NCBI GenBank assembly: GCA_051648365.1 | Contig: JBOFEZ010000026.1 | Location: 1 to 35,410 of the forward strand | Reading direction: 5' to 3' | DNA: 35,410 bases | Origin: JAGNZR01 sp051648365 | GTDB lineage: Bacteria; Fusobacteriota; Fusobacteriia; Fusobacteriales; Fusobacteriaceae | In this document: piece after piece, positions 16,700 through 25,282 of the stretch | How the letters are laid out: every line of letters begins with the position of its first letter | Position numbering within the stretch: position 1 is the first letter of the stretch | The notes under the pieces: model-generated | The model's input: only the letters and a program-made list of their open reading frames with translations | Databases searched by the model: none | What the model was told of the DNA's origin: nothing | Translations under genes and position numbers: made by a program

Positions 16700-17626
16700 A
16701 TGAAACTATCTAGTTATCTTAATACAAAGAGCATATTTTTAGATTTACAAGAGGAAACTATAGATGCAGTAATAAAAGAGATGGTAAAAAGAATTTCTAA
16801 ATCAGAGGATAATCTCAAAGGTAAGGAAATGGAAATAGCAGAAGCTGTTATAAAAAGAGAAAAAGAGGTTTCTACTGCTATTGGTTCTGGAATTGCTATT
16901 CCTCATGCTAGAATAGATAGTTTTAATGATTTTATAATCTCGATAGCTCATTTGAAAAAACCAATAACAATGAACATAGCTGGAACAAATAAGGAAGATA
17001 AGGTAGAAATTGTGGTTCTTATAATTTCGGATGTTTTGAAAAATAAAAATATCCTAAAAACAATGAGTGCTATATCAAAAATAGCTCTAAAAAATCCTGA
17101 GTTATTGGAAAAAATTAAAAAAGCGTCTTCCAATAGTGAAATTATAAAAAGGTTCGAAGAAGCTAATATAGAGATTGAGCATAGAATAATAGCTGACGAT
17201 GTACTTAGCCCAGACGTGATACCTCTTGGTGAAGAAGCTACTTTGGAAGATGTTGCAAAGCGACTTATTTTAGAAAAAGTTAGTGGACTCCCAGTAGTTG
17301 ATAAGAACAACAATTTTTTAGGAGAGATAACAGAACGTGAACTTATAGAATTTGGAATGCCGAAATACACATCTCTTTTGGAAGATTTGAATTTCCTAAC
17401 AGTGGGAGAACCTTTTGAGGAATACCTATTAAATGAAAAAACAGCTACAATAAAAGAACTTTTTAGAAAGAATAGAACAGTACAAATTGATAGGAATACA
17501 CCTATAATGGAAATATGTTCGTTAATAGTTAAAAAAGGTGTAAATAGACTTTATGTAGTAGAGAACAATAGATATATAGGAATGATTCAAAGGTCAGATA
17601 TAATCAAGAAAGTTTTACATATTTAA
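16700..17626 (+). CDS. PTS IIA domain fused to a CBS pair
   Basis: The 308-residue protein begins with a fructose/mannitol-type PTS IIA domain (about residues 1-150), with the phosphorylation-site motif AIGSGIAIPHAR, His69. It is followed by two CBS motifs: residues 165-215 (LEKVSGLPVVDKNNNFLGEITERELIEFG) and about 240-308 (KKGVNRLYVVENNRYIGMIQRSDIIKKV). No IIB or IIC genes are nearby, so it is unlikely to be a simple sugar-transport component. A regulatory role is more plausible, with phosphorylation by HPr reporting carbon status and CBS sites sensing adenine nucleotides. It is transcribed alone, from its own promoter. The ATG at 16700 lies 9 bases after GGAG. The partner it controls is unknown. 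Confidence 0.85.
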   Translation: MKLSSYLNTKSIFLDLQEETIDAVIKEMVKRISKSEDNLKGKEMEIAEAVIKREKEVSTAIGSGIAIPHARIDSFNDFIISIAHLKKPITMNIAGTNKEDKVEIVVLIISDVLKNKNILKTMSAISKIALKNPELLEKIKKASSNSEIIKRFEEANIEIEHRIIADDVLSPDVIPLGEEATLEDVAKRLILEKVSGLPVVDKNNNFLGEITERELIEFGMPKYTSLLEDLNFLTVGEPFEEYLLNEKTATIKELFRKNRTVQIDRNTPIMEICSLIVKKGVNRLYVVENNRYIGMIQRSDIIKKVLHI

Positions 17627-17651
17627 AATAATGAGGAAATATAATTTTTCC

Positions 17652-17680
17652 TTGACATAACATAGCTAATGCTGTACAAT
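17652..17680 (+). promoter_or_regulatory. Sigma-70 promoter of the XRE gene
   Basis: TTGACA (17652-17657), 17 bases and TACAAT (17675-17680) make a near-consensus promoter. The spacer holds AGC-TAAT-GCT, a short inverted pair that could be part of an operator for the regulator it drives; the match is too short to be firm. Confidence 0.8.
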
Positions 17681-17734
17681 TATCTTTGTAAAATGTTTTT
17701 TTAAACAGAATATAATTACTTGGAGGATAATGTT

Positions 17735-17992
17735 ATGTCAAATAAATTGGATATTAAATCAGCAGAAAAAATCGGTAAAAGCCCTAAGGAACCAAATCTA
17801 TTTAAAGAGTTTCTGATTGAAGAGCTTATTACATATAGAAAGAAAAATAAAATAACTCAAGCAAAATTTGCCGAGGAAATTGGGGTTGCACAGCAAGTTA
17901 TATCTAAATTTGAAAAAGGTGAAGTTGAGCCAAGAGTAGGATTTATTACTAGAGTTGTAAACGGAATGGGAAAAGAATTAATCATAAAATAA
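17735..17992 (+). CDS. Small XRE-family helix-turn-helix regulator
   Basis: The 85-residue protein carries one XRE-type helix-turn-helix in its C-terminal two thirds (KNKITQAKFAEEIGVAQQVISKFEKGEVEP), with the recognition helix around VAQQVISKFEKG. The first 25 residues are polar. Size and sequence resemble HigA-type antitoxins, but no toxin gene lies on either side. The start is ATG at 17735, 8 bases after GGAGG (17722-17726); an in-frame TTG at 17720 would overlap that site. The last seven codons lie inside a long perfect hairpin that also contains the terminator. A small repressor, perhaps of itself, is the best reading. Confidence 0.85.
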   Translation: MSNKLDIKSAEKIGKSPKEPNLFKEFLIEELITYRKKNKITQAKFAEEIGVAQQVISKFEKGEVEPRVGFITRVVNGMGKELIIK

Positions 17993-18046
17993 AAAACTGA
18001 GAGCGACATTTCGCTCTCAGTTTTTTATTTTATGATTAATTCTTTT
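17971..18046. terminator. 35-bp perfect hairpin overlapping the end of the XRE gene
   Basis: The arms 17971-18005 and 18012-18046 are exact reverse complements over 35 bp, with loop ACATTT (18006-18011). The central part (AAAAAACTGAGAGCG with its complement and T-run) is a normal bidirectional terminator. The outer 20 bp include the last codons and the stop (17990-17992) of the XRE gene, mirrored on the far side. The length is far beyond what termination needs. Confidence 0.92.
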
Positions 18047-18124
18047 TATTAATTAAAAGGAAACTAAACATATTTAATGTAAATGGTAGAAATGTCTTTA
18101 TTTAAAATATGTGGGAGGGATTTT

Positions 18125-19642
18125 ATGAAAAAATTAGCATTGATTGCATGTTCGCTGGCATTTTTAGTTGCTTGTGGAGAAAAAAAAGGGGGAGAAACAG
18201 GTAAAACCGAAAGTGTTCAGGTCAAAAAATTAGTTTACGCACAGCCCAGTGATCCAGTGACGCTTAGTCCTCATGAAGCTACTGATATGTATTCAAGAAG
18301 AGTCATATCCAATATTTTTGACAGGTTAGTGGAAATAGATGAGAAACTGAATATAATTCCAGGGTTGGCTGAAAAATGGGAGCAACAAGATGAAAAGACT
18401 ATGATATTTTATCTTAAAAAAGGAGTAAAGTTTCATAATGGAGAAGAGATGACTTCTGAGGATGTAAAATATTCTTTAGAAGAAGCAAAAAAATCTGCAA
18501 AGGTAGGGACATTATTTAAAGCTATAGAAACAGTTGAAACTCCAGAACCTTATATAGCAGTTATAAAAACAACAGAAGCTTCAGGATCTCTACTTACTCA
18601 TTTGGGTCACATAACAGCCTCTATTATGAATAAAAGTTATAATGCTGATGAGCCTGAATATATGAGAAAACCAAGCGGAACAGGAGCATACAAGTTTAAA
18701 GATTGGAAAGTTGGAGACAGAATTACCCTTGAAAAATATCCTCAATATTTTAGAGGAGAACCATCTATAGATATTGTAGAAATCAGAGCCATACCCGAAG
18801 AAAACAGCAGGGTAATAGGTCTTGAAACAGGAGAATTGCAAATATCAGCTGAAATTCAAAATATTGGAAGAAGAGCCTTAGAAGGAAATAAAGATGTAAA
18901 TATAAAAGAGGTTAGTTCTTTAGGGGTTTCATATCTGGGAATGAATGTCACAAGAGGAGCTATGTCTGATATTAAAGTCAGACAGGCAATTGCAATGGGG
19001 ATAGATAGAGATGCGATAATTGAATCCATACATTCAGGAGCAGTTCCTAAAGCAAATTCTATATTGGGACCAGGAGTATTTGGTTATTCTGGAACAACAA
19101 AATATGTAGATTACAATCCAGAAAAAGCTAAAGAGCTTTTAAAAGAAGCCGGAAAAGAAAATCTCGAAATAAAACTCATGACAAGTAGCAGTGAAGTCAG
19201 TAAACAGATAGCTGAAGTAGTTCAAGCTCAACTAAAAGATATTGGAATTAAAATGAATATAGAGTTATTAGAGTGGGCTACATTCCTAAATGAAACTGCA
19301 AACGGAAGAACAGATATGTATATGATGGGATGGTCGAATTCATCAGGAGATGCTGACTATGGAATGACTCCTATGCTACATGGAACTATGATTGGAGGGG
19401 CAGGGAACAGAAGTTTCTATGATAATCCAAAACTCAATTCATTATTAGACGCTGGAAAAATAGAACTTAATGCAGAAAAAAGAAAAGCTATTTATGCTGA
19501 AGCACAGCAGATAATGGCTAATGACATTCCTATATTTCCAATAAACTTTCAGATAGCAAATGCTGGAGTAAGAAAAGAAGTTGTAGGGTTTGTTCCGACT
19601 CCGATAAACAATCCAACTTTTTATAAATTGTCACTGGAATAA
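18125..19642 (+). CDS. Peptide/glutathione-type substrate-binding lipoprotein (SBP family 5)
   Basis: The 505-residue protein has a lipoprotein signal with lipobox LVAC (Cys17), then LVYAQPSDPVTLSPHEATDMYSR and NIFDRLVEID, typical of the DppA/GsiB/NikA group. IKVRQAIAMGIDRDAII is the family's central signature. The ATG at 18125 follows GGGAGGG (18112-18118); the frame is open further upstream but without such a site. It is a second binding protein, distinct from the oppA at 14969, with no transporter genes of its own here. It may share OppBCDF, which would widen substrate range, or serve a transporter elsewhere. A terminator follows. Confidence 0.92.
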   Translation: MKKLALIACSLAFLVACGEKKGGETGKTESVQVKKLVYAQPSDPVTLSPHEATDMYSRRVISNIFDRLVEIDEKLNIIPGLAEKWEQQDEKTMIFYLKKGVKFHNGEEMTSEDVKYSLEEAKKSAKVGTLFKAIETVETPEPYIAVIKTTEASGSLLTHLGHITASIMNKSYNADEPEYMRKPSGTGAYKFKDWKVGDRITLEKYPQYFRGEPSIDIVEIRAIPEENSRVIGLETGELQISAEIQNIGRRALEGNKDVNIKEVSSLGVSYLGMNVTRGAMSDIKVRQAIAMGIDRDAIIESIHSGAVPKANSILGPGVFGYSGTTKYVDYNPEKAKELLKEAGKENLEIKLMTSSSEVSKQIAEVVQAQLKDIGIKMNIELLEWATFLNETANGRTDMYMMGWSNSSGDADYGMTPMLHGTMIGGAGNRSFYDNPKLNSLLDAGKIELNAEKRKAIYAEAQQIMANDIPIFPINFQIANAGVRKEVVGFVPTPINNPTFYKLSLE

Positions 19643-19651
19643 AAATGACTC

Positions 19652-19682
19652 AAGAGAAAACTTTAAGTTTTCTCTTTTTTTA
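19652..19682 (+). terminator. Intrinsic terminator after the second binding protein
   Basis: AAGAGAAAACT (19652-19662) pairs exactly with AGTTTTCTCTT (19666-19676) around TTA, followed by T residues to 19681. Confidence 0.88.
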
Positions 19683-19683
19683 T

Positions 19684-19712
19684 TTGGAAAACACCAGGAA
19701 ATGTAGTAAAAT
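19684..19712 (+). promoter_or_regulatory. Probable promoter of gmhB
   Basis: TTGGAA (19684-19689), 17 bases and TAAAAT (19707-19712) fit a housekeeping promoter. It lies directly after a terminator and 37 bases before the gmhB start. Confidence 0.6.
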
Positions 19713-19749
19713 TCTAATACGATAATTGTTTTTGATAAAGGACGTGTAT

Positions 19750-20307
19750 ATGAAAAAGGTTATATTTTTAGATAGAGATGGAACAATAAATATTGAAAAA
19801 GATTATCTTCATAAAATTGAAGATTTTGAATTTGAACATGGAAGTTTAGAAGCTTTAAAAATTTTTACTCAATTGGGATACGATGTGATTGTGGTAACTA
19901 ATCAATCTGGAATAGCTAGAGGTTATTATAGTGAAGAAGACCTGATAAAACTTAATGAGTTTATGATAAAAAAAGTCAAAGAAGCGGGTGGAGATATATT
20001 GGAATGTTATTATTGTCCGCATCATCCAGAAAATGGAATAGACGAGTATAAAAAGGATTGTCAGTGCAGGAAACCTAATCCAGGAATGTTAAATGAAGCC
20101 ATGAAAAAATATGAAATATCCAAAGAAGAGTCATATATGGTTGGAGACAAAGTTTCTGATATAGAAGCCGGAGAGAGGGCAGGAGTGAAATCTATATTGG
20201 TAAAAACGGGGTACGGGGTGAAAACACTAGAAAAAAACTCTATAAATGCACCAGTTTTTGAAAATTTGTTTGAATTTGCAAAATATCTTTTGATATCAGT
20301 GAAATAA
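19750..20307 (+). CDS. gmhB: D-glycero-D-manno-heptose 1,7-bisphosphate 7-phosphatase
   Basis: GmhB removes the 7-phosphate in ADP-heptose synthesis for the LPS inner core. The 185-residue HAD-type phosphatase starts with the catalytic DRDGT (Asp8 nucleophile, Asp10). VVTNQSGIARG follows as the second motif, then the zinc-binding loop CYYCPHHP...CQCRKP and the final GDKVSDIEAG metal-binding motif. The cysteine loop separates GmhB from histidinol-phosphate phosphatases, although some relatives are hard to tell apart. The ATG at 19750 is chosen because AAAGGA lies 7 bases before it. It precedes the cell-wall cluster by 79 bases, but a promoter sits in between, so it may be partly independent. 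Confidence 0.9.
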   Translation: MKKVIFLDRDGTINIEKDYLHKIEDFEFEHGSLEALKIFTQLGYDVIVVTNQSGIARGYYSEEDLIKLNEFMIKKVKEAGGDILECYYCPHHPENGIDEYKKDCQCRKPNPGMLNEAMKKYEISKEESYMVGDKVSDIEAGERAGVKSILVKTGYGVKTLEKNSINAPVFENLFEFAKYLLISVK

Positions 20308-20318
20308 TTGGAAAACAG

Positions 20319-20347
20319 TTGAGAAAAAAGATTTAAAATGTTAAAAT
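20319..20347 (+). promoter_or_regulatory. Probable promoter of the murF-ftsZ cluster
   Basis: TTGAGA (20319-20324), 17 bases and TAAAAT (20342-20347) lie 39 bases before murF. No other clear promoter is seen between here and ftsZ, so this may drive much of an 11-kb operon. Confidence 0.6.
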
Positions 20348-20386
20348 AGAAACCTTGTGTTCAAAGTAAAAAACTAAGAGGTAGAA

Positions 20387-21712
20387 ATGAAAAAACTTTT
20401 TAATGTTATAAAAAAATATTTTAAGAGTGACTCCGATTTGGATATAAAGTTTCTAGAAAATTCTAAGGTAGAAATGGATAGCAGAAAAGTATTAGAAGGT
20501 GACATATTTTTTGCTATTAATAATGGAAATTTATATATAGAAGAGGTGTTGAAAAAAAATCCAGCTTTGATAATATCAGACAAAAAAGAAATTGGAATAA
20601 AAGATAGCCGTGTAGTTTATGTAGAAGATACGATCAAAACTATGCAAAATATAGCTCATGAATACAGAAAATCTTTATCAACTAAGATTATAGGGATAAC
20701 TGGGAGCAACGGAAAAACAACAACTAAAGATATCTTGTTTTCAGTTTTAAAGGAATGTTACAAAGTTGAAAAAACAAGTGGAAATTATAATAACCACATA
20801 GGGCTTCCTTTTACTATTCTTTCAACAGGTGAAGAGTGTGAGATTCTTATATTAGAGATGGGGATGAGCGATTTAGGAGAAATAGATCTTCTCTGTAAAA
20901 TATCTGAACCTGACTATGGAATAATAACTAATATAGGCCTTTCTCACATGGAAACTTTGAAGACAAAAGAGAATGTTTTTAAAGCTAAAACAGAAATGTT
21001 TAATCATGTATCACTAGAAAAAGTTTTTGTTTCTGGTGATGATGATTTTTTGAAAAAAACTCCAGCCCAAAAAATAGGCTATGAAGTAGTGAGTGAAGAA
21101 TGTCTTCTTGAGGACTTTGTACAACTGAAAAGTGGAATAGAATTCACATTTAATTTTAAAAATCAGAGAGAGAGATATAGTTCTTCGTTGAATGGAAAAT
21201 ATAACTCTTTAAATATAGGTTTAGTTATAGCCATAGCAAAAAAAATAGGAATGGAAAGATTAAAAATCCAAAACGGTTTAGATAAAATAGAACTTACTGG
21301 AATGAGATTTGAAAAATTATCATGGAGTGGAATAGAAGTGGTTAACGATGCATATAATGCAAGTCCATTATCTATGGAAGTAGGGATAGAAACTTTTGCT
21401 CAGATGTATAGTGATAGAATAAAAATTGCTGTATTAGGGGATATGCTTGAGCTAGGAGAAGATGAGATACAGTATCACAGACAGATAATAAGAAAAGCTT
21501 TTGAAAAAGGGATAGAATATATCTATCTTTATGGATCGAGAATGAAAATTGCATTAAATGAAGAAAAAAATAGTTTTCAAGATGAGAGACATATAAAGTC
21601 TTTAGAGAGTAGGGAAAGTATAAGAGAGGAAATTTTAAAGCTAAGAGAAAAAAATCCGGTGCTTTTCATAAAAGGTTCTAGAGGAATGGCTTTAGAAAAA
21701 ATTTTGAATTAG
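20387..21712 (+). CDS. murF: UDP-MurNAc-tripeptide-D-Ala-D-Ala ligase
   Basis: MurF adds D-alanyl-D-alanine to the UDP-linked tripeptide, finishing the cytoplasmic peptidoglycan precursor. The 441-residue protein has the Mur ligase ATP loop GITGSNGKTTTKD (about residues 105-117), the KTSGNYNNHIGLP block, LEMGMSDLGEID and NDAYNASPLSM, all usual for MurF. AGAGGT stands before the ATG. It opens the run of cell-wall genes, and mraY begins 21 bases after it. The murE gene, which makes its substrate, is not in the window. Confidence 0.95.
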   Translation: MKKLFNVIKKYFKSDSDLDIKFLENSKVEMDSRKVLEGDIFFAINNGNLYIEEVLKKNPALIISDKKEIGIKDSRVVYVEDTIKTMQNIAHEYRKSLSTKIIGITGSNGKTTTKDILFSVLKECYKVEKTSGNYNNHIGLPFTILSTGEECEILILEMGMSDLGEIDLLCKISEPDYGIITNIGLSHMETLKTKENVFKAKTEMFNHVSLEKVFVSGDDDFLKKTPAQKIGYEVVSEECLLEDFVQLKSGIEFTFNFKNQRERYSSSLNGKYNSLNIGLVIAIAKKIGMERLKIQNGLDKIELTGMRFEKLSWSGIEVVNDAYNASPLSMEVGIETFAQMYSDRIKIAVLGDMLELGEDEIQYHRQIIRKAFEKGIEYIYLYGSRMKIALNEEKNSFQDERHIKSLESRESIREEILKLREKNPVLFIKGSRGMALEKILN

Positions 21713-21733
21713 AAATTATAGAGGAGAAGGATA

Positions 21734-22819
21734 ATGTTATATTTTTTATCTGAGATGTCAGAGAAGTTTTCTTTTCTATCATCGATATATTTACGAGCCT
21801 TTTTAGGTTTTTTTCTGGCTTTTATAATAGTAATTATAGGAGGGAAACCTTTTATAAAGTATCTTAAGAAGAAAAAATATGGAGAGACCATAAGAACCGA
21901 AGGTCCTCAATCTCATTTTTCAAAAAAAGGGACTCCTACAATGGGAGGGGTATTGATAATAATTGCGATTCTTATGGCTAATATGGTTGCAGGAAATCTG
22001 AAGAATAGCTATACACTCCTGATGATTGTAGTCACGGTACTATTTTCTGCAATAGGATTTATAGATGATTATAAGAAGTTTACAGTGAATAAAAAGGGAC
22101 TTTCTGGAAAGAAAAAGCTCCTGGGTCAAGCAATAATATCTCTTCTCGTATGGATATTTATAAGTTTAGCAGAAAGGGGAGACGTACCTCAAATAAACTA
22201 TTCGGTGTTAAATCCCCTTGTAAATGGAAGTTATTTCTATTTAGGTGCTTTTGGAATGCTCATATTTATAAATTTAGTTCTTATGGGCAGCTCTAACGCT
22301 GTAAATATAACTGATGGACTAGATGGATTAGCGATAATGCCAGTAGTTATATCTTCTCTTATATTTGCTACTTTGGCATACTTCACAGGTCACACGGTAC
22401 TTAGTGAGCACTTGAATCTATATTATATAAATGGTGTAGGGGAGCTTACGGTTTTTTTAGCATCTATATGTGGAGCTGGTCTTGGATTTTTATGGTACAA
22501 CTTTTATCCCGCACAAATTTTTATGGGAGACACAGGTTCTCTCACACTAGGTGGAATATTGGGAACAGTAGCTATACTCTTAAGACAAGAACTTCTTCTT
22601 CCAATAGTGGGAGCAGTTTTTGTTATAGAGACAGCCTCGGTTATAATTCAAGTGGCTTCCTTTAGAGGGAGAGGGAAGAGAATCTTTAAGATGGCTCCTA
22701 TCCATCATCATTTTGAATTAAAAGGACTTCCGGAAACAAAAGTAACGATGAGATTTTGGATAGTTTCCATAATGTGTGGAATACTGGCTCTAGGAATTAT
22801 AAGAATGAGAGGAATTTAG
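21734..22819 (+). CDS. mraY: Phospho-MurNAc-pentapeptide transferase (lipid I synthase)
   Basis: MraY moves phospho-MurNAc-pentapeptide onto undecaprenyl phosphate in the cytoplasmic membrane. The 361-residue length and about ten hydrophobic segments are typical. Diagnostic blocks are GTPTMGG, FIDDYKKF, NAVNITDGLDGLA, FMGDTGSL and the MAPIHHHFELKGLPE loop with its histidine triad. Its ATG follows GAGGAGAAGG (21721-21730). A small hairpin lies between it and murD. Confidence 0.97.
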   Translation: MLYFLSEMSEKFSFLSSIYLRAFLGFFLAFIIVIIGGKPFIKYLKKKKYGETIRTEGPQSHFSKKGTPTMGGVLIIIAILMANMVAGNLKNSYTLLMIVVTVLFSAIGFIDDYKKFTVNKKGLSGKKKLLGQAIISLLVWIFISLAERGDVPQINYSVLNPLVNGSYFYLGAFGMLIFINLVLMGSSNAVNITDGLDGLAIMPVVISSLIFATLAYFTGHTVLSEHLNLYYINGVGELTVFLASICGAGLGFLWYNFYPAQIFMGDTGSLTLGGILGTVAILLRQELLLPIVGAVFVIETASVIIQVASFRGRGKRIFKMAPIHHHFELKGLPETKVTMRFWIVSIMCGILALGIIRMRGI

Positions 22820-22827
22820 ATAGTGAT

Positions 22828-22855
22828 AACCACGGAGTAATTGGCCGTGGTTTTG
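22828..22855 (+). terminator. Weak hairpin between mraY and murD
   Basis: AACCACGG (22828-22835) pairs with CCGTGGTT (22845-22852), with a 9-base loop and a short TT run. Inside an operon it is more likely a partial terminator or an RNA-processing or stabilising hairpin than a full stop, because murD has no obvious promoter of its own. Confidence 0.5.
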
Positions 22856-22880
22856 CTTGTAAGTGGAGGGGATTAATTTG

Positions 22881-24197
22881 ATGGCAAAAGCTATGATATA
22901 TGGTGGTGGATTGAGTGGATTAAGTGGAAAAAAACTTTTTGAAGCTATGGGAAAAAAATGTATATTGGTAGATGATAAAATAGGTATAAATTCACTAGAG
23001 GCTGAATATCTTTTAGACGAAATAGATATATTTTTGAAAAGTCCGGGAATATCCCCAAAAAATTCTCTTGTTCAAAAAGTAAAAAATAAAGGAATCCAAA
23101 TAGTAGACGAAATAGAGATAGCATATATATATATGAAAAAAAATTCACCAGAAACTAAGATGATAGCGGTAACAGGAACCAATGGTAAAACAACAACTAC
23201 TGCAAAAATAGCAGAATTGCTTAATTATTATGGAAAAAAAGCAATCGCTTGTGGAAATATTGGTAAGCCGTTTGGAGAAGCTGTTCTAGAGAATAAAGGA
23301 TTGGATTATGTAGTTGTGGAATGTAGTTCTTTTCAGTTGGAAAATATAAATCAATTTAAGGCAGATATTGCTCTTGTAATAAATCTTGCACCAGACCATT
23401 TAGATAGATATGAAAATTTAGATGATTATTATGATGCTAAATTTAATATAGGAAAAAATCAAGGGAAAAATGAAAGATTTATAATAAATTTAGAGGATAT
23501 AGAGAGTTTAAAAAGAACTAATAAGATATTTGGTAGTATATTAGGCATTTCTAAAGAAAGAAAAAAGGATGCATATATATATATACAAGATGAAAAAATC
23601 AAATTTTATGATGAAGAAATTATCGAAGTTAAAAACCTCTCTCTAAAAGGAAGACATAATCTCGAAAATATGATTTTTTTAATTGCAGTAGGAAAAATTT
23701 TAGAAATAGACAACGAAACTTTGAAAAATTATCTTATGGATGCAAAACCTATCGAACACAGATTAGAGAGTTTTTTTGCTATAGGAAAAACAGTTTTCAT
23801 AAATGACTCTAAAGGAACTAATATAGATTCTACAAAATTTGCAGTAGAGGCATATTCAAATCCTATACTTATATGTGGAGGAAAAGATAAAAAAATGAAT
23901 CTTTTTCCACTGGCAAAATTAATAAAAGATAATGTAAAAGAGTTATATCTTATTGGAGAAAATAGAGGCTTAATTAAAAAAGAACTTGAAAAAATAGAAT
24001 ACTCTCAAGATAAAATCTATGACTGTGAAAATCTTGAAAATGTGATGGAAGAATTAAAAAGAAATATAGATTTAGATTCAGAAAATATAATTTTATTTTC
24101 TCCTGCGACTTCAAGTTTTGATCAGTTCAAAAATTTCGAAGAGAGAGGAAGAATTTTTAAGGAAATGGTGAAAAGCTGTTTTCAAGATGAAAGTTAA
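22881..24197 (+). CDS. murD: UDP-MurNAc-L-alanine-D-glutamate ligase
   Basis: MurD adds D-glutamate to UDP-MurNAc-L-alanine. The 438-residue protein has an N-terminal nucleotide-binding part, FLKSPGISPKN, the ATP loop VTGTNGKTTTTAK, VVECSSFQLENI, NLAPDHLDRY, and INDSKGTNIDST with FICGGKDK-like sequence later (ILICGGKDKKM). The ATG at 22881 follows GGAGGGG (22865-22871) by 9 bases; the longer frame from GTG at 22863 would start inside that site. In many bacteria ftsW follows murD; here murG does. Confidence 0.95.
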   Translation: MAKAMIYGGGLSGLSGKKLFEAMGKKCILVDDKIGINSLEAEYLLDEIDIFLKSPGISPKNSLVQKVKNKGIQIVDEIEIAYIYMKKNSPETKMIAVTGTNGKTTTTAKIAELLNYYGKKAIACGNIGKPFGEAVLENKGLDYVVVECSSFQLENINQFKADIALVINLAPDHLDRYENLDDYYDAKFNIGKNQGKNERFIINLEDIESLKRTNKIFGSILGISKERKKDAYIYIQDEKIKFYDEEIIEVKNLSLKGRHNLENMIFLIAVGKILEIDNETLKNYLMDAKPIEHRLESFFAIGKTVFINDSKGTNIDSTKFAVEAYSNPILICGGKDKKMNLFPLAKLIKDNVKELYLIGENRGLIKKELEKIEYSQDKIYDCENLENVMEELKRNIDLDSENIILFSPATSSFDQFKNFEERGRIFKEMVKSCFQDES

Positions 24198-24214
24198 GTT
24201 TAGGAGGAATTAAA

Positions 24215-25282
24215 TTGAAAAAAGTTATCTTAACTACTGGAGGAACTGGGGGACATATATATCCGGCTCTTTCTGTGGCAGATGAACTTACAGAAAGAGA
24301 AGTAGAGGTTCTTTTTGTGGGAACGAGCACGAGGATGGAAAAAGATATCGTACCTGAATTAGGGTACAGATTTATAGGTTTAGATATATACCCACTTAAA
24401 AAAATTGTAAATATATTAAAAATGTTTGTAGCTATCTATAATGCAATAAAAATAGTTATACGAGAAAAACCTGATGCTATAATAGGTTTCGGAAATTATA
24501 TATCTGTACCAATCCTATTAGCAGGAATAATTTTAAGAAAAAAAATATATCTTCAAGAACAGAATGCTAATATAGGAGGAACAAATAAATTTTTTTATAG
24601 ATTTTCTCGAAAGCTCTTTTTGGCATTCGAAAGTAGTTATGATGAAATTCCAAATAAATATAGTGGGAAATTGGAAGTAGTTGGAAATCCTTTAAGAAAA
24701 AACATAATGTCCATTTCAACAGAAGTAGAGAGAGGAAAATTGAAGTTGGAGAATGATGAAAAATTGCTTCTTATCACCGGTGGGAGTTTGGGAGCTAAAG
24801 ATATAAATGATGCTGTCATAAAACTTTGGGATAATTTCTATGAAAATAAAAAATTACGTATATACTGGGCAACAGGAGAGAAAAATTATGAAGATGTAAT
24901 AAAAAAAATAGACAAAGTTAAGACTAACGATATAATAAAACCTTATTTTAATAATATACTTAATATAATGGCAGCTGCGGATCTTGTAATATGCAGAGCT
25001 GGTGCCTTAACTATTTCAGAGATAATTGAGTTAGAAAAACCATCAATACTTGTTCCATACAACTCAATAAAAGTAGGACAATTTCAGAATGCTAAAATTC
25101 TTCAAGATATAGAAGCGGCATATGTATATAAAAATAGCGAAGCTGTTTTTGCGCTAGAAAAAGGATTGAAAATAATTGAGAATCAATCTATTTTAGATAA
25201 TATGAAATCTAAAGTGAAAAGTCTAAAAAAAAGAGATGCTGCACAGGAAATAGTAGATGAAATTGATATATGGGGGGACTGA
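24215..25282 (+). CDS. murG: UDP-GlcNAc transferase forming lipid II
   Basis: MurG transfers GlcNAc to lipid I on the inner face of the membrane. The 355-residue protein opens with the glycine-rich TTGGTGGHIYPALSVADEL, then has GFGNYISVP, LQEQNANIGGTNK, GGSLGAKDIND and CRAGALTISEI, which form the donor-binding site. The start is TTG at 24215-24217, 7 bases after AGGAGG. Its stop overlaps the murC start (TGATG, 25280-25284). Confidence 0.96.
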   Translation: MKKVILTTGGTGGHIYPALSVADELTEREVEVLFVGTSTRMEKDIVPELGYRFIGLDIYPLKKIVNILKMFVAIYNAIKIVIREKPDAIIGFGNYISVPILLAGIILRKKIYLQEQNANIGGTNKFFYRFSRKLFLAFESSYDEIPNKYSGKLEVVGNPLRKNIMSISTEVERGKLKLENDEKLLLITGGSLGAKDINDAVIKLWDNFYENKKLRIYWATGEKNYEDVIKKIDKVKTNDIIKPYFNNILNIMAAADLVICRAGALTISEIIELEKPSILVPYNSIKVGQFQNAKILQDIEAAYVYKNSEAVFALEKGLKIIENQSILDNMKSKVKSLKKRDAAQEIVDEIDIWGD

